A stretch of DNA of 36,967 bases, from the IMG/VR virus record IMGVR_UViG_3300046007_002562, positions 1 through 36,967 of that record; one strand, 5' to 3'. Of the stretch, positions 6,136-14,819 are shown one piece after another. Positions within the stretch are counted from its first letter, which is position 1; each line of letters starts with the position of its first letter. The DNA is from a virus. A model generated the notes under the pieces. The model was not told the DNA's origin and searched no databases. It saw only the letters and a list, made by a program, of their open reading frames with translations. The position numbers and the translations under genes were made by a program.

Positions 6136-8516
6136 TGGGTGCTGTCGTTGATTTTATTGCAGACGTAGGTGGCGCAGTAGTTGGCGCTATAGGTGATGTT
6201 GTTGAGGCGGTTGGCGACGTTGTTTCTGATGTTGCTGATGCCGTTGGTGAAGTAATTAGTTATGTTGCTGAAAACCCTTTAGTTGTTGCCGTAGCAATAG
6301 CTGCACCTTATGCGGTAGGGGCTGTTGGCACAGCCGTAGGCGCATCAAGCACGGCTATCAGTCTTGCTACTGCACCTGTTACAGCCGCTTCAATTACGGC
6401 TGTGCAAGGCGGTGATTTAGGAGATATTGGTCGAGCTGCGGTTGGTGCGTTTGTTGGTAACGTAGCAGGCGGGTTTGTTGGACAGCAAGTAGGCAAGGCA
6501 ATTGGCGCAAGTAATGGTGCGCAAGCAGCACTAGCAAGTGCGGCAGGCGGCGCGACTGCGGGTGCTACATCTGCATTGGCTACGGGTGGAGATGTTGGAG
6601 CATCAGCATTGTTAGGTGGTGCTGGCAGCTTGGGTGCAAACCTTGTTCGTACTCAAGTTGCAGAACAGTTTGGTCTTGATCCTCGCGGAAGAGTTGCTGA
6701 AGTTGCGGCTGATATTGGTGAAGCGGCGGGTAGAACTGCGGTTGGTGGCAATCTTTCGGAAGAATTAGCTGGCGCTGCATTCTCTACAGCGCAGCGTGAA
6801 GGCGACATTGCAATCAAAGGATTGAGGACACCTTCTGATGCTGACATTGCGCAAGCCATTGCTCAACCTAATCGTACTGCGCAAAGCACTGCGGTTGAAA
6901 TCAATGATGATATTTACAAAGCCATCACCGATAGAAAAAATGCAGTAGAGGTTGCGTTCCAAGGGCCGGTTACGCCTGATCAAATTCAGCAATTGGCGCG
7001 TAATGCTTCGCTCGACCTGATTGAAACATGGAAGGCAAAAGCTGCTGCTGACCCTGCATTTGCTAGAGAACTAGCCAAGCCTGAAAACTTGAATGCTATT
7101 CGTACCGCAGGCTTAGTTGAACTTGCTACTGCGGTAACTACTCTAACATCTGTAGCTGCTGGCGGTCTAGGCGCAACAGCATTGGCTACTGGACAACTTG
7201 CGGCACCGGGTTCAGAGGTATTGCGTCAAGCTATGCAGGAAAACCCCATGCTTGGCGCTATGGGTGGTGATGCTTCCTTTGCTGGTGCGTTGATTGATGT
7301 TTGGGCTAATACGCCAACTCGTACAACGGTTGATACAACACCCACATTGCCTGAAGTTGTAGTCACTGCGCCTAGAATTGAGCCTTCATTAAATCCTCAA
7401 GAGTATAGCCAAGCAGTAAGACGTTATATTGGCGACTTTGCAGACATGGCTGCGGCAAAGGCACCCGTAACTACAGAAGTGGTTCGTGTTGCCCAAACAC
7501 TTGGTATTACAAATGAACAAGCTGCGGCATTGAGAAACTCCCCGATCTTTGATTACCTGACAAATCAATCAGGTCAGTCAAAAGAAATTGATATTGAAAC
7601 ATTGCCATTAAGAGAACGTGCGCTAATTGAGTATGCCGCTGCCAATCGTCAAGGTGGTGTTAGCCTTAATGAAGATTTTAACGTCATCATTCCCGGCAAA
7701 AATGCAGCAACAGCTACTGCTGATGCTCGTAGAATTGCGACTCAAACTGCAACGCAAAGACAGGCGACTGAAGCGGAAACAACGCTTGAAGGTCGCCGTT
7801 CCGCTACTCAACCTGCTGGCGCTACTCGCGCCCAAACGCAAACTAGAACAACTCCTATTACTGGAACTCTGGCTGATACAGCTACCCGTACTGGAACTCA
7901 AACACAAGCTGGAACTCAAACTGGAACAAGAACCGAAACCGGCACTCAAACAACTGCCGGTACACAAACAGGCACAGGTACTCAGACGGGTACGCAGACA
8001 AGCACTGGCACACAAACAGAGCTTGGGCCAAGAACTGAAACTCAAGGTCAAACTGTTACGCCTGCCCGTACTGACACTACAACTGGCACAACCACAATAG
8101 ATGGAACTACGCCAAGAATTCCAGTTTTGCCAGATGTAACTGACATGACGGGCAAAGATTTGCTTGATCGTGCTGGTGGAGAAGAGGCTGGTGAAGAAGG
8201 TGGTACGCAACCGCCGCTGATCGAACAACCAATTGATCTTTCTGAAATGAGTACAGAAGATTTGATTGAGTATCTAAATCAGCAGTTTCCGCTTACCACT
8301 GAAGAAACAGCAACTGAAACAGAGCTTCCGATTGACATTCGCCCTGACGACACAAGGATTGACACAAGGCGGTCTATTAGTCCTCGCGTTGTTGGGGTTG
8401 CGCCAGTTGCAGCAATTGTTGGTGAGAAAGAACCGATCTTCGGTGGTGAACCCGATCCACAGCAAGATGTTTGGAACGTACGATCTTTGCGCCTTAGAAG
8501 GGCATTAGGACTTTGA
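6135..8516 (+). CDS. Large Ala/Gly-rich virion protein with TQTGT repeats (ejection/internal protein candidate)
   Basis: A 793-residue protein. Residues 1-45 are a valine-rich amphipathic heptad-like region, and residues about 50-200 are very Ala/Gly-rich with several hydrophobic stretches that could insert in a membrane. The middle is helical. Residues about 540-660 are a low-complexity Thr/Gln/Gly tract of repeated TGTQT units, followed by an acidic region and a basic tail (RSLRLRRALGL). The gene opens a block of four large proteins that occupies the place of internal virion/DNA-ejection proteins in podoviruses. A role in forming a translocation channel is inference from composition and position. 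Confidence 0.65.
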   Translation: MGAVVDFIADVGGAVVGAIGDVVEAVGDVVSDVADAVGEVISYVAENPLVVAVAIAAPYAVGAVGTAVGASSTAISLATAPVTAASITAVQGGDLGDIGRAAVGAFVGNVAGGFVGQQVGKAIGASNGAQAALASAAGGATAGATSALATGGDVGASALLGGAGSLGANLVRTQVAEQFGLDPRGRVAEVAADIGEAAGRTAVGGNLSEELAGAAFSTAQREGDIAIKGLRTPSDADIAQAIAQPNRTAQSTAVEINDDIYKAITDRKNAVEVAFQGPVTPDQIQQLARNASLDLIETWKAKAAADPAFARELAKPENLNAIRTAGLVELATAVTTLTSVAAGGLGATALATGQLAAPGSEVLRQAMQENPMLGAMGGDASFAGALIDVWANTPTRTTVDTTPTLPEVVVTAPRIEPSLNPQEYSQAVRRYIGDFADMAAAKAPVTTEVVRVAQTLGITNEQAAALRNSPIFDYLTNQSGQSKEIDIETLPLRERALIEYAAANRQGGVSLNEDFNVIIPGKNAATATADARRIATQTATQRQATEAETTLEGRRSATQPAGATRAQTQTRTTPITGTLADTATRTGTQTQAGTQTGTRTETGTQTTAGTQTGTGTQTGTQTSTGTQTELGPRTETQGQTVTPARTDTTTGTTTIDGTTPRIPVLPDVTDMTGKDLLDRAGGEEAGEEGGTQPPLIEQPIDLSEMSTEDLIEYLNQQFPLTTEETATETELPIDIRPDDTRIDTRRSISPRVVGVAPVAAIVGEKEPIFGGEPDPQQDVWNVRSLRLRRALGL

Positions 8517-8517
8517 C

Positions 8518-9636
8518 ATGAGAATACTTGAGATGATTGCTGGTAGTCGTGGCATGGGTGATGCTCGTTCTATGGGTGAGATGCTACGTCGTATGGGTAG
8601 GCGTGGCGACACCATGTTGGCACACATTACACCTGAAGAGGCTGACATGCTGATGAAGGCTGGTGGAGCAGGAACAGTCAATCCTGATACCGGCCTGCCT
8701 GAGTTTTATATTGCTGCGCGAGATAAGGTTGAAAGAGTGCCTGAAGTTGACATGGGCGACATTGAGTCATTAAACCCTTATAGTTTTGCGCCAGATACAC
8801 CTGAAATTAAACTCACTCGTCCAGATCAAACAGTTTCCTCTGATTTTAGACAAGAGCGAATCAATCCTGATATTGATTTTGCATTTGGCACTGGTCGCAC
8901 ATATCAACAAGAGCCGCGCCTTTATCCAGAGGTGGACTTTACGCCAAGACCTGAGCGACAGGTTTTCCCAACTGATTTTGCGACACAAAGACTTCCTCAA
9001 TATGAGGCAGTTGATTTTGGTCGCATTCCAGAATTTAGAGAATTACAAGACCAAACCGCCATCAGCGAACCAAGCCTTGCGCAACGTGCTGAAACTGGAT
9101 TGAAAGAATTGCAAGACGTATTGAATCGTTATCCCAACCTAACTCGCGCAGGTACAGCCGGTGCAAGCATTCTGGCACAAGCCTTGATGTTTAATCAGGC
9201 CAATAAAGCCATGAGGCGTGACATTGAATCTACTCGCGCAGCCGCTGAACCTTTCCGTCAAGCACAAGCAGAGGCTATGGGTCGTGCTACTGGTGAGGGT
9301 TTGACACCTGAACAACAGCAAGAACTTGAGATTGCTCAAGCCCGTGCGCGTGAAGGATTAGGAGCTAGAGGCATACCAACAGGTAGTGCAGCCGCAGGCA
9401 TTTTGGCAGGTCAAGCGCGTCGTGCGCGTAGTCTTGCAAGACAAGAAAGTTTTGCTGAAGCCTTACGCTTGGCAAACATTGCTGATCAGTATGACCGTCG
9501 CGCATTGGAGATGGAGTTGGCGCGTGATCAGCAGTTGGCACAGTTGTTTGCTGGCATCCTAGGCCGTGAAGTACAGCAAGCACAGCGTACCCAAGCGCCT
9601 GTAACCAATCAGACAACAGCAGCCCGTGCTACCTAA
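8518..9636 (+). CDS. Putative internal virion / ejection protein
   Basis: A 372-residue protein. The N-terminal motif HITPEEADMLMKAGGAG-TVNPDTGLPEFY (about residues 37-67) recurs in phage virion proteins. Residues 90-190 are an acidic, aromatic, Pro-rich linker with repeated (V/I)DF units. The last third is a long charged helix (EQQQELEIAQARAREGLGAR...), probably coiled coil, with a small-residue turn GIPTGSAAAGILAG. It starts 1 nt after the previous stop and lies inside the ejection-protein block. The role is inferred from context. Confidence 0.6.
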   Translation: MRILEMIAGSRGMGDARSMGEMLRRMGRRGDTMLAHITPEEADMLMKAGGAGTVNPDTGLPEFYIAARDKVERVPEVDMGDIESLNPYSFAPDTPEIKLTRPDQTVSSDFRQERINPDIDFAFGTGRTYQQEPRLYPEVDFTPRPERQVFPTDFATQRLPQYEAVDFGRIPEFRELQDQTAISEPSLAQRAETGLKELQDVLNRYPNLTRAGTAGASILAQALMFNQANKAMRRDIESTRAAAEPFRQAQAEAMGRATGEGLTPEQQQELEIAQARAREGLGARGIPTGSAAAGILAGQARRARSLARQESFAEALRLANIADQYDRRALEMELARDQQLAQLFAGILGREVQQAQRTQAPVTNQTTAARAT

Positions 9637-9648
9637 CGTGAGGTAAAT

Positions 9649-11019
9649 ATGGCAACTCAAGCATTAAGTGATGCGCTAGGCACAACTCCTTCTTTGATGC
9701 GCGGTTTTGGTCAACAAGGCAGCATGAAGCAACGCGCTGACTTTGGGCGTCAGAAACTGCCTGAAGTGTTTGAAGAAGGCGCAAGAGCCGAAGAGCAAGC
9801 AGCTAGATCGCAGTTTGACATTGAGCAAGGCCAGATTGGTAAACAAGCTGCCGCAGAACGTGACTTAGCAGCCAAGTCTCGCGCAGCAGCTACCGAGATG
9901 GAAGCTGGCATGCAAGGGTATCAAACTTTTGAAGCGCCGCAGATTAGTGCATCAGACTATGCCAAGAATGCTGGCATGCGTTTACTGTCAGCTTTGGTCG
10001 TTGGTGGCATTGGTGGTGCTTCCGCAAGAGCGCAGTTAGTTGCTATTCGTGAAATGCAGGATGCTGAAGACCGTGTGCAGCGTGAGCGCTTTGATGCAGC
10101 AAAGCTAAAGTTTGATCAGGAAGACAAGAAGCGCCAAGAGCATAACGCTATGCTCAAAGATCGTTTCGAGCGCATGCTGAACTTGCTGTCTAAGGATCGG
10201 AACGCTGCAATGGTGGAAGCCAAGCTGATTGAGGCTTCTACTGGCAATGGCTTGATTTCTGCACAGCTACGCAAAGGAAACTATCAGAAAGCCTATGAGT
10301 TATTTACAAAAGCTATTGAGGCTTCTGACAAAGCTGATGCTGAGTTAGCAAAGCAACAGGCAATGTTGGCTAGACAGATTGCGGTCAAACAAACAGTTGG
10401 TGGTGGTACGGTTGGTCGTGGTGGTGGCGGCGGCAGAATTTTGCCAGCAAAAGAAGTAAATTCAATTGAAGGATTAAATTCATTATCTGAAGCGCTTAAA
10501 AAACTTGAAAGAGATTTTAAGCCTCAGTTTGCTGGCCTTGGTGTTTTTGGTCTTGGTGCTGAGTTAGAACTTGAGGCAAATCGCAGACTTGGTGGAAAAG
10601 ATGCGCAAGAAGCTATTTCGTGGTGGTCGCGCTATCAAAGACTACAAGCTCCTAACCGTCACGCTTTGTATGGCGCAACGCTTACCGGAAACGAATTAAA
10701 GAATTATCAGAGTTTTACTGCCAAGCCTTCTGATAGTCCAGAAACAGTTAGAACTATGTTGAAAGATCAGTCAGACTATTCAGACGCGACTGCGCGGCAA
10801 AAGGCAATGCAATTTGATTCTGCGGGTTATCGTGTGCCAGAAATTAGAGTTCAAAACTTTGAGCAAACTTATGGCGGTGGAACACCAACTTCCGCAACGC
10901 CTGCGGCTAGAGTTGCCACAAAAGCAGATGTTGCAGAGACAGCAAAAGCCAACCGAATGACTGAAGCGCAAGCTAAAGCAGAACTTCGTAAACGTGGTTA
11001 CACGATTGAGGGTGAGTGA
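9649..11019 (+). CDS. Putative internal virion protein, coiled coil
   Basis: A 456-residue protein rich in Ala, Gln, Glu and Lys. Two long helical stretches (about residues 25-95 and 125-245) flank a hydrophobic Gly-rich segment (about 107-122, RLLSALVVGGIGGASA). A Gly-rich linker (GGGTVGRGGGGG, about 250-262) leads to a C-terminal helical domain with WWSRYQRLQAPNRHALYGATLTG. SD GAGG lies upstream of the ATG. Size and position match a podovirus internal core or ejection protein. There is no enzymatic motif, and no lytic transglycosylase signature is seen. Confidence 0.6.
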   Translation: MATQALSDALGTTPSLMRGFGQQGSMKQRADFGRQKLPEVFEEGARAEEQAARSQFDIEQGQIGKQAAAERDLAAKSRAAATEMEAGMQGYQTFEAPQISASDYAKNAGMRLLSALVVGGIGGASARAQLVAIREMQDAEDRVQRERFDAAKLKFDQEDKKRQEHNAMLKDRFERMLNLLSKDRNAAMVEAKLIEASTGNGLISAQLRKGNYQKAYELFTKAIEASDKADAELAKQQAMLARQIAVKQTVGGGTVGRGGGGGRILPAKEVNSIEGLNSLSEALKKLERDFKPQFAGLGVFGLGAELELEANRRLGGKDAQEAISWWSRYQRLQAPNRHALYGATLTGNELKNYQSFTAKPSDSPETVRTMLKDQSDYSDATARQKAMQFDSAGYRVPEIRVQNFEQTYGGGTPTSATPAARVATKADVAETAKANRMTEAQAKAELRKRGYTIEGE

Positions 11020-13043
11020 TGGCTGGTCGAAATTTACTTGCTGATGAGCCTCAAGCGGCTGGCAAAAATTTGTTAGCGGAAGAGCCAAAAGAAACAAGAA
11101 GCAGCGGATTTATTCCGGCTTCTACTGATGTAGTTAATCGCGCATTAGTTGCTGGCACTTTGGGTGCGCCAGCAGATATTGGTGCGCTTTTACTACGTCC
11201 TTTTGGATATAAACAAGAACCAATTTTAGGTTCTGAATACATTGGTCGAAAAATGGAAGAGGCGGGATTTATTTCGCCAACGCGCAGACCGGTTGCTGAA
11301 TTACTGACTAGCTTTGCACCGCTAGGTGTAACTGGTCTTGCAGCAGGCGGGAGGTTTGGTGCCGATCTTATAAGAAAAAGTTTAGGACGAGGCGTCGCTT
11401 CAGAAGCGGAAGCGGTTAAAAAAGCTACTGCTGGAAAATATGAAGAACCAATTGCAGAGGCAACACGGCAAAGAGAACAAGCATCAAGAGTAATTTCACA
11501 AATGGAAAGGCAACCATCAGTTGCCGCTGAGCGTGCAGCCGTTGCTCCATTAACAGAAGCACAACGCATTGCCCAACTGCAAGCAGAATTGCGCCAGCCT
11601 GTGCGCGAAGCTGCTGGTGCTAGACGAGTAAAAGCAGAACAAACTGCCGCTGAAGCCGCTAGAGTTGAAGAACTAGCGCGTCAAAGAACGGCTGCTGCTG
11701 AACAAGCCGTAAATGCAATTGAGCAACGCATGATGCAAATGCCAACCATGAATGCAGAACAGTTTGGCGGCTTGCTAAGAAATGCAACTCAAACCATGAA
11801 TCAAAGGTTGTTATCCGCAAGATCAGAAGGGTCTGGCCTTAACTCTATTATTACAAACGCTGGTGACGATTTAATTGTTGATACTGCGCAGTTAATTGAA
11901 CGCGCTAAAGAAATTAAAAAACGGACAAGAAACCCACAAGTTGCAGCAATGATGGATGAAGTCCAAGCGCTTGCGAAAACAGATAAGGAAACGGCGTTAA
12001 GCTTGTACTCTGCTGATTCGTTGCGCAAGTATCTGTCAAAAGACATTATCAATAAGTTTTTTCCTCAAACTGGTGCTGACAAAGAGGTTCTAAGCGGATT
12101 AAAGGCTTTGCGTGGGGCGCTTATTACCAAGACGCCGCAACAATACAGAGAAGGATTGGGCAAGTTTAGTGAATTATCACGCCCGTTGGACATAGTAGAG
12201 CGCCAAGGTTCGTTAAAACGAGTGCTTGATATTGACCCAATTAGCACCGCTGAAAGACTTACTGAGGCAGAAGTTGTCGGGGAAATTATTAGAAAGGCAA
12301 ACCGTGGGAATCTTGTTTTTTCCAGATTGCTTGAAGTAAGCCCGTCGTTAAAAGATTCTGCGCGACTTTACTTTACCCAAGATTTGTTTGCAAAAGGCGT
12401 TGTTCCTTCTGAGGCTTCTGTAAGAACTTGGCTAACCGCAAACCAAAGATCGTTACAACAACTTGGTTTGTATGACGAATTTAAGAATTTGCGCACAGCT
12501 AGAGAAACTGCACAACGCGCAGTGGATGACGCAAAGCTAACAGAAAAGGCTGTTGGTGCGGTAGCAAAAGAAGCTAAAGCTGGTGAAGCTGCGGCTGAAA
12601 AGTTAAGCAGAGAAAGTGAGCGCCGGTTGCAAGAAGCATTAAAGACAACTGCTGGCCCAACGCAAAGGCCGGGAGAAACACTGGCTGAAGCATTGAGAAG
12701 GACAAGGACGGGAGAAAAACCAGCGCCGATTCAAACATTTATCCAGACTAGAGAAAAACAAAGTGATGCCATCAGGTCGTTGACTAAGATGCAAGATGAT
12801 GTAAATGCGGCGAGAGATACAAAAGAGGTTGTTGCGGCTGTAACCAGATCAGCAACCGATTTGTTGAATCGTGGAATTATTGATGATGCTGGATATAGAA
12901 CAATGATTCGTGACGTTGCCAGACTTGAAAAGATGGAGGACGCTAAGAATCAATCTCGGAAGATTTTGGCATTTTTTGGTGGTGTACTTGGCATAGGCTG
13001 GTTGGGTCGTCGAGGTATTGAATCAATAACGGAGGGTAAATAA
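11019..13043 (+). CDS. Putative internal virion protein, long coiled coil
   Basis: A 674-residue protein. ATG 11019 is chosen over GTG 11016: it gives a TGATG junction with the previous stop and has GAGG 7 nt upstream. The N-terminus repeats a NLLA(D/E)EP unit twice (about residues 4-22). A hydrophobic Gly-rich stretch (about 95-120) is followed by hundreds of residues of Ala/Glu/Arg/Gln-rich helix. A last hydrophobic segment (ILAFFGGVLGIGWLG, about 648-662) lies near the C-terminus. Such proteins are typical of the ejected core of short-tailed phages. The assignment rests on context and composition. Confidence 0.6.
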   Translation: MAGRNLLADEPQAAGKNLLAEEPKETRSSGFIPASTDVVNRALVAGTLGAPADIGALLLRPFGYKQEPILGSEYIGRKMEEAGFISPTRRPVAELLTSFAPLGVTGLAAGGRFGADLIRKSLGRGVASEAEAVKKATAGKYEEPIAEATRQREQASRVISQMERQPSVAAERAAVAPLTEAQRIAQLQAELRQPVREAAGARRVKAEQTAAEAARVEELARQRTAAAEQAVNAIEQRMMQMPTMNAEQFGGLLRNATQTMNQRLLSARSEGSGLNSIITNAGDDLIVDTAQLIERAKEIKKRTRNPQVAAMMDEVQALAKTDKETALSLYSADSLRKYLSKDIINKFFPQTGADKEVLSGLKALRGALITKTPQQYREGLGKFSELSRPLDIVERQGSLKRVLDIDPISTAERLTEAEVVGEIIRKANRGNLVFSRLLEVSPSLKDSARLYFTQDLFAKGVVPSEASVRTWLTANQRSLQQLGLYDEFKNLRTARETAQRAVDDAKLTEKAVGAVAKEAKAGEAAAEKLSRESERRLQEALKTTAGPTQRPGETLAEALRRTRTGEKPAPIQTFIQTREKQSDAIRSLTKMQDDVNAARDTKEVVAAVTRSATDLLNRGIIDDAGYRTMIRDVARLEKMEDAKNQSRKILAFFGGVLGIGWLGRRGIESITEGK

Positions 13044-13044
13044 G

Positions 13045-13236
13045 ATGCCCCTAATGAAAGGTAAAAGTGGCAAGACCATTAGCAAGAACATTGGCGAAAT
13101 GGTTCGTGGTTTCAAGGAATCCGGCAAGATTGGTACGAGTAAGCCTTCGAGCGTTCGTAAAGCTGTCAAACAGGCTGCGGCGATTGCGTACTCAAAAGCC
13201 GGTAAGTCGCGTATGAAGAGAGGGTCTAAGCGATGA
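13045..13236 (+). CDS. Small basic phage protein (DUF6496-like)
   Basis: A 63-residue, Lys/Arg/Ser-rich protein. The N-terminus MPLMKGKSGKTISKNI and the C-terminal AVKQAAAIAYSKAGKS pattern match small basic proteins common in phages of environmental bacteria (DUF6496 type), of unknown role. Its charge would suit nucleic-acid or DNA-packaging contacts. It has GGAGGG upstream and overlaps the next small gene by ATGA. Confidence 0.7.
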   Translation: MPLMKGKSGKTISKNIGEMVRGFKESGKIGTSKPSSVRKAVKQAAAIAYSKAGKSRMKRGSKR

Positions 13237-13406
13237 ACTATGACAATGGTGGCAATTCTGACAAGATGAACAACGGCGTAGAAGAACTACGCAAGTTGAA
13301 GGAAGCGGCAAAGCAGCAGGCCGACAAGCGCGGTGCGCCTATGCTGATTGGCAACCGCATTAACATGATGCGCCAAAAGCGTGAAAGCAGAAAGATGGAG
13401 AGATGA
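13233..13406 (+). CDS. Small charged protein, 57 residues
   Basis: A short open frame starting at ATG 13233, inside the previous stop (ATGA), and ending at TGA 13404-13406, again overlapping the next ATG. The product begins MNYDNGGNSDKMNN, followed by a charged helix (EELRKLKEAAKQQADKR) and a basic tail rich in Met and Arg. The double ATGA coupling on both sides is the main evidence that it is real. No family is recognised. Confidence 0.65.
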   Translation: MNYDNGGNSDKMNNGVEELRKLKEAAKQQADKRGAPMLIGNRINMMRQKRESRKMER

Positions 13407-13609
13407 AGAAGCAAAAGGGGCTGAATCCTGAACTTGAGCAGGCTATTTATGATTTACTCAAGGCAACAATGAATGACTCTACCGCATCACTAACTGACAA
13501 AACCAAGGTGCTTGACCGAGTTCTGAAGCTAGAACAGATCAAGCAGAAGATCAGCGATGACGAGTGGGGCAAAGGGTTTTTTAATCCAGACGATGAGGGA
13601 GATGACTGA
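13403..13609 (+). CDS. Small acidic helical protein
   Basis: A 68-residue protein with LNPELEQAIYDLLKATM, then TDKTKVLDRVLKLEQIKQKISDDEWGKGF and an acidic end. The TDK-x-x-V-x-DR-x-LKLE-x-IK pattern recurs in small phage proteins of unknown function. It is helical, with no membrane segment. It is coupled by ATGA upstream and by TGATG to the membrane protein gene downstream. Confidence 0.65.
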   Translation: MKKQKGLNPELEQAIYDLLKATMNDSTASLTDKTKVLDRVLKLEQIKQKISDDEWGKGFFNPDDEGDD

Positions 13610-13821
13610 TGGTTGACGGGGCTGCAATTAAAATTATTAACATGGCAATGGACATACTGTCTCACAGAGCGCTGACGTTCCTTGCTTTGTTCTTTAGCTT
13701 TGTGTTGGCTTGCTGGACAATGATTGTGCCAACATGGGAAAGGATGGCAATGGCAGCATTCTTTGCCGTTTTCATTTATTTGCCGTGCATCTTCAAGGAA
13801 AGGACTCAAAATGAAACTTAG
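13609..13821 (+). CDS. Small two-helix membrane protein
   Basis: A 70-residue protein with two predicted membrane segments (about residues 20-42, ALTFLALFFSFVLACWTMIV, and 46-62, MAMAAFFAVFIYLPCIF) and short charged ends. Size and topology fit class II holins or pinholins. A clearer three-segment holin is encoded at 14412, so this could be a second holin, an antiholin or an unrelated membrane protein. The start codon overlaps the upstream stop (TGATG). Confidence 0.65.
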   Translation: MVDGAAIKIINMAMDILSHRALTFLALFFSFVLACWTMIVPTWERMAMAAFFAVFIYLPCIFKERTQNET

Positions 13822-14059
13822 CATCAGCAAGACCAGCATGACAGTCATGGAAAAGAATGGCAGCAATGGTGAGTACGAGCGTGGCAGTGCTGGCGAAGCC
13901 TACCGTTGCGCATCCGTTGCTGACACCTATGGTCGTGGTAAGCCCACTCGCACCAATCCAATGGGCTTTATGGCTATGCAGTGCTTCTCCGGTTCGCCAG
14001 ACCAAAAGCAATCGCCAACTTCTAAGCCCGGTAACGCTGGCGGGAAAAGGATCATCTAA
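13811..14059 (+). CDS. Small unknown protein
   Basis: An 82-residue Ser/Gly-rich protein. The open frame extends further upstream, but ATG 13811 has AAGGA in front of it and overlaps the previous gene by only 11 nt. The N-terminus MKLSISKTSMTVMEKNG is followed by a region with GSAGEAYRCASVADTYGRGKP and a basic end GNAGGKRII. There is no membrane segment and no recognised family. It sits between the small membrane protein and a virion protein. Confidence 0.6.
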   Translation: MKLSISKTSMTVMEKNGSNGEYERGSAGEAYRCASVADTYGRGKPTRTNPMGFMAMQCFSGSPDQKQSPTSKPGNAGGKRII

Positions 14060-14412
14060 TGGCTAACAACATTGCCTTTCAACCGATGGGCAAGACGTAT
14101 AAGGCGAATGCAACTACGTCGGTTCAGCAGTTTCAAATTACTGCGGATAGCCCCGTTAATCAATACATGATTGTTAGCCATGAGCCTACTGGCGGCGCTG
14201 GTCAGCCTGTTTATGTTCGTATTTCAACAAGCGCAACAGCAAATGTGGCTTTGCCAGCAAACGGTTCACCACAATACTGTACTGTTGTACCTCCAGATAC
14301 AGTCATGGTGATTACAGGGCCACAGGTTAGTAGCACTGCCAATGTGTATTGCACATTTATTGCAGAAACGGGTACGCCAGAGGTTTACATCACTCCGGGT
14401 GAAGGTTTGTAA
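14059..14412 (+). CDS. Small beta-rich virion protein, paralogue B (VYITPGEGL end)
   Basis: A 117-residue Thr/Ala/Val-rich protein, probably all beta. It shares the C-terminal VYITPG(D/E)GL and an internal NQY with the 109-residue protein at 2624-2953, and the two align over most of their length, pointing to duplication. It is coupled to its neighbours by TAATG junctions at both ends. A virion accessory role is inferred. It could also be a capsid or tail decoration. Confidence 0.65.
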   Translation: MANNIAFQPMGKTYKANATTSVQQFQITADSPVNQYMIVSHEPTGGAGQPVYVRISTSATANVALPANGSPQYCTVVPPDTVMVITGPQVSSTANVYCTFIAETGTPEVYITPGEGL

Positions 14413-14819
14413 TGGCTGCTGATCCCATCACTGCGATTCTAAACATTGGCAGCAAAGTCATTGACCGAGTGTGGCCTGATCCGGCACAAGCGGCTGCTGC
14501 CAAATTAGAATTATTTAAGCTACAGCAAAGTGGTGAGCTTCAGCAAATTGTTGGTCAGCTAGAGATAAACAAGATTGAGGCGGGTAATGCCTCTGTCTTT
14601 GTTTCCGGCTGGCGTCCTTTCATTGGTTGGATGTGCGGTGCTGCTTGCGCGTGGAACTGGATTGGCATAAGCATTGCCAAGACAATTGCTGCATTTGCGC
14701 ATTACGACATTAATCTTGCTCCGGCAGATTTGTCTGAGATGTTGCCAATTTTGATGGGTATGCTTGGCTTAGGCGCTTTGCGTACCGTTGAAAAAATACA
14801 AGGCGTTGCTGCAAAATGA
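14412..14819 (+). CDS. Holin (3TM, gene-transfer-agent type)
   Basis: A 135-residue protein. After a helical N-terminus with WPDPAQAAAAKLEL (about residues 21-34), it has the signature ASVFVSGWRPFIGWMCGAACAW (about 60-81) of the 3TM holin family, then hydrophobic segments about 83-97 and 112-124. The family forms lesions in the inner membrane that release the endolysin. The M15 peptidase gene follows with an ATGA overlap, the usual lysis-cassette arrangement. Confidence 0.85.
   Translation: MAADPITAILNIGSKVIDRVWPDPAQAAAAKLELFKLQQSGELQQIVGQLEINKIEAGNASVFVSGWRPFIGWMCGAACAWNWIGISIAKTIAAFAHYDINLAPADLSEMLPILMGMLGLGALRTVEKIQGVAAK

Noticed and set aside
7627-8100. Open frame of 157 residues in another forward frame of the repeat region
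   Set aside because: Leu/Lys/Gln-rich product caused by the same codon repeats. It lies wholly inside the 793-residue gene.
7623-8228. Long open frame opposite the TGTQT repeat tract, 201 residues
   Set aside because: It is the antisense shadow of a biased repeat (Ser/Cys-rich product), with no ribosome site or neighbour support, inside a well-supported gene.
11051-11569. 172-residue leftward open frame
   Set aside because: Shadow of the coiled-coil virion gene, Ala/Ser-rich from reverse-complement codon bias.
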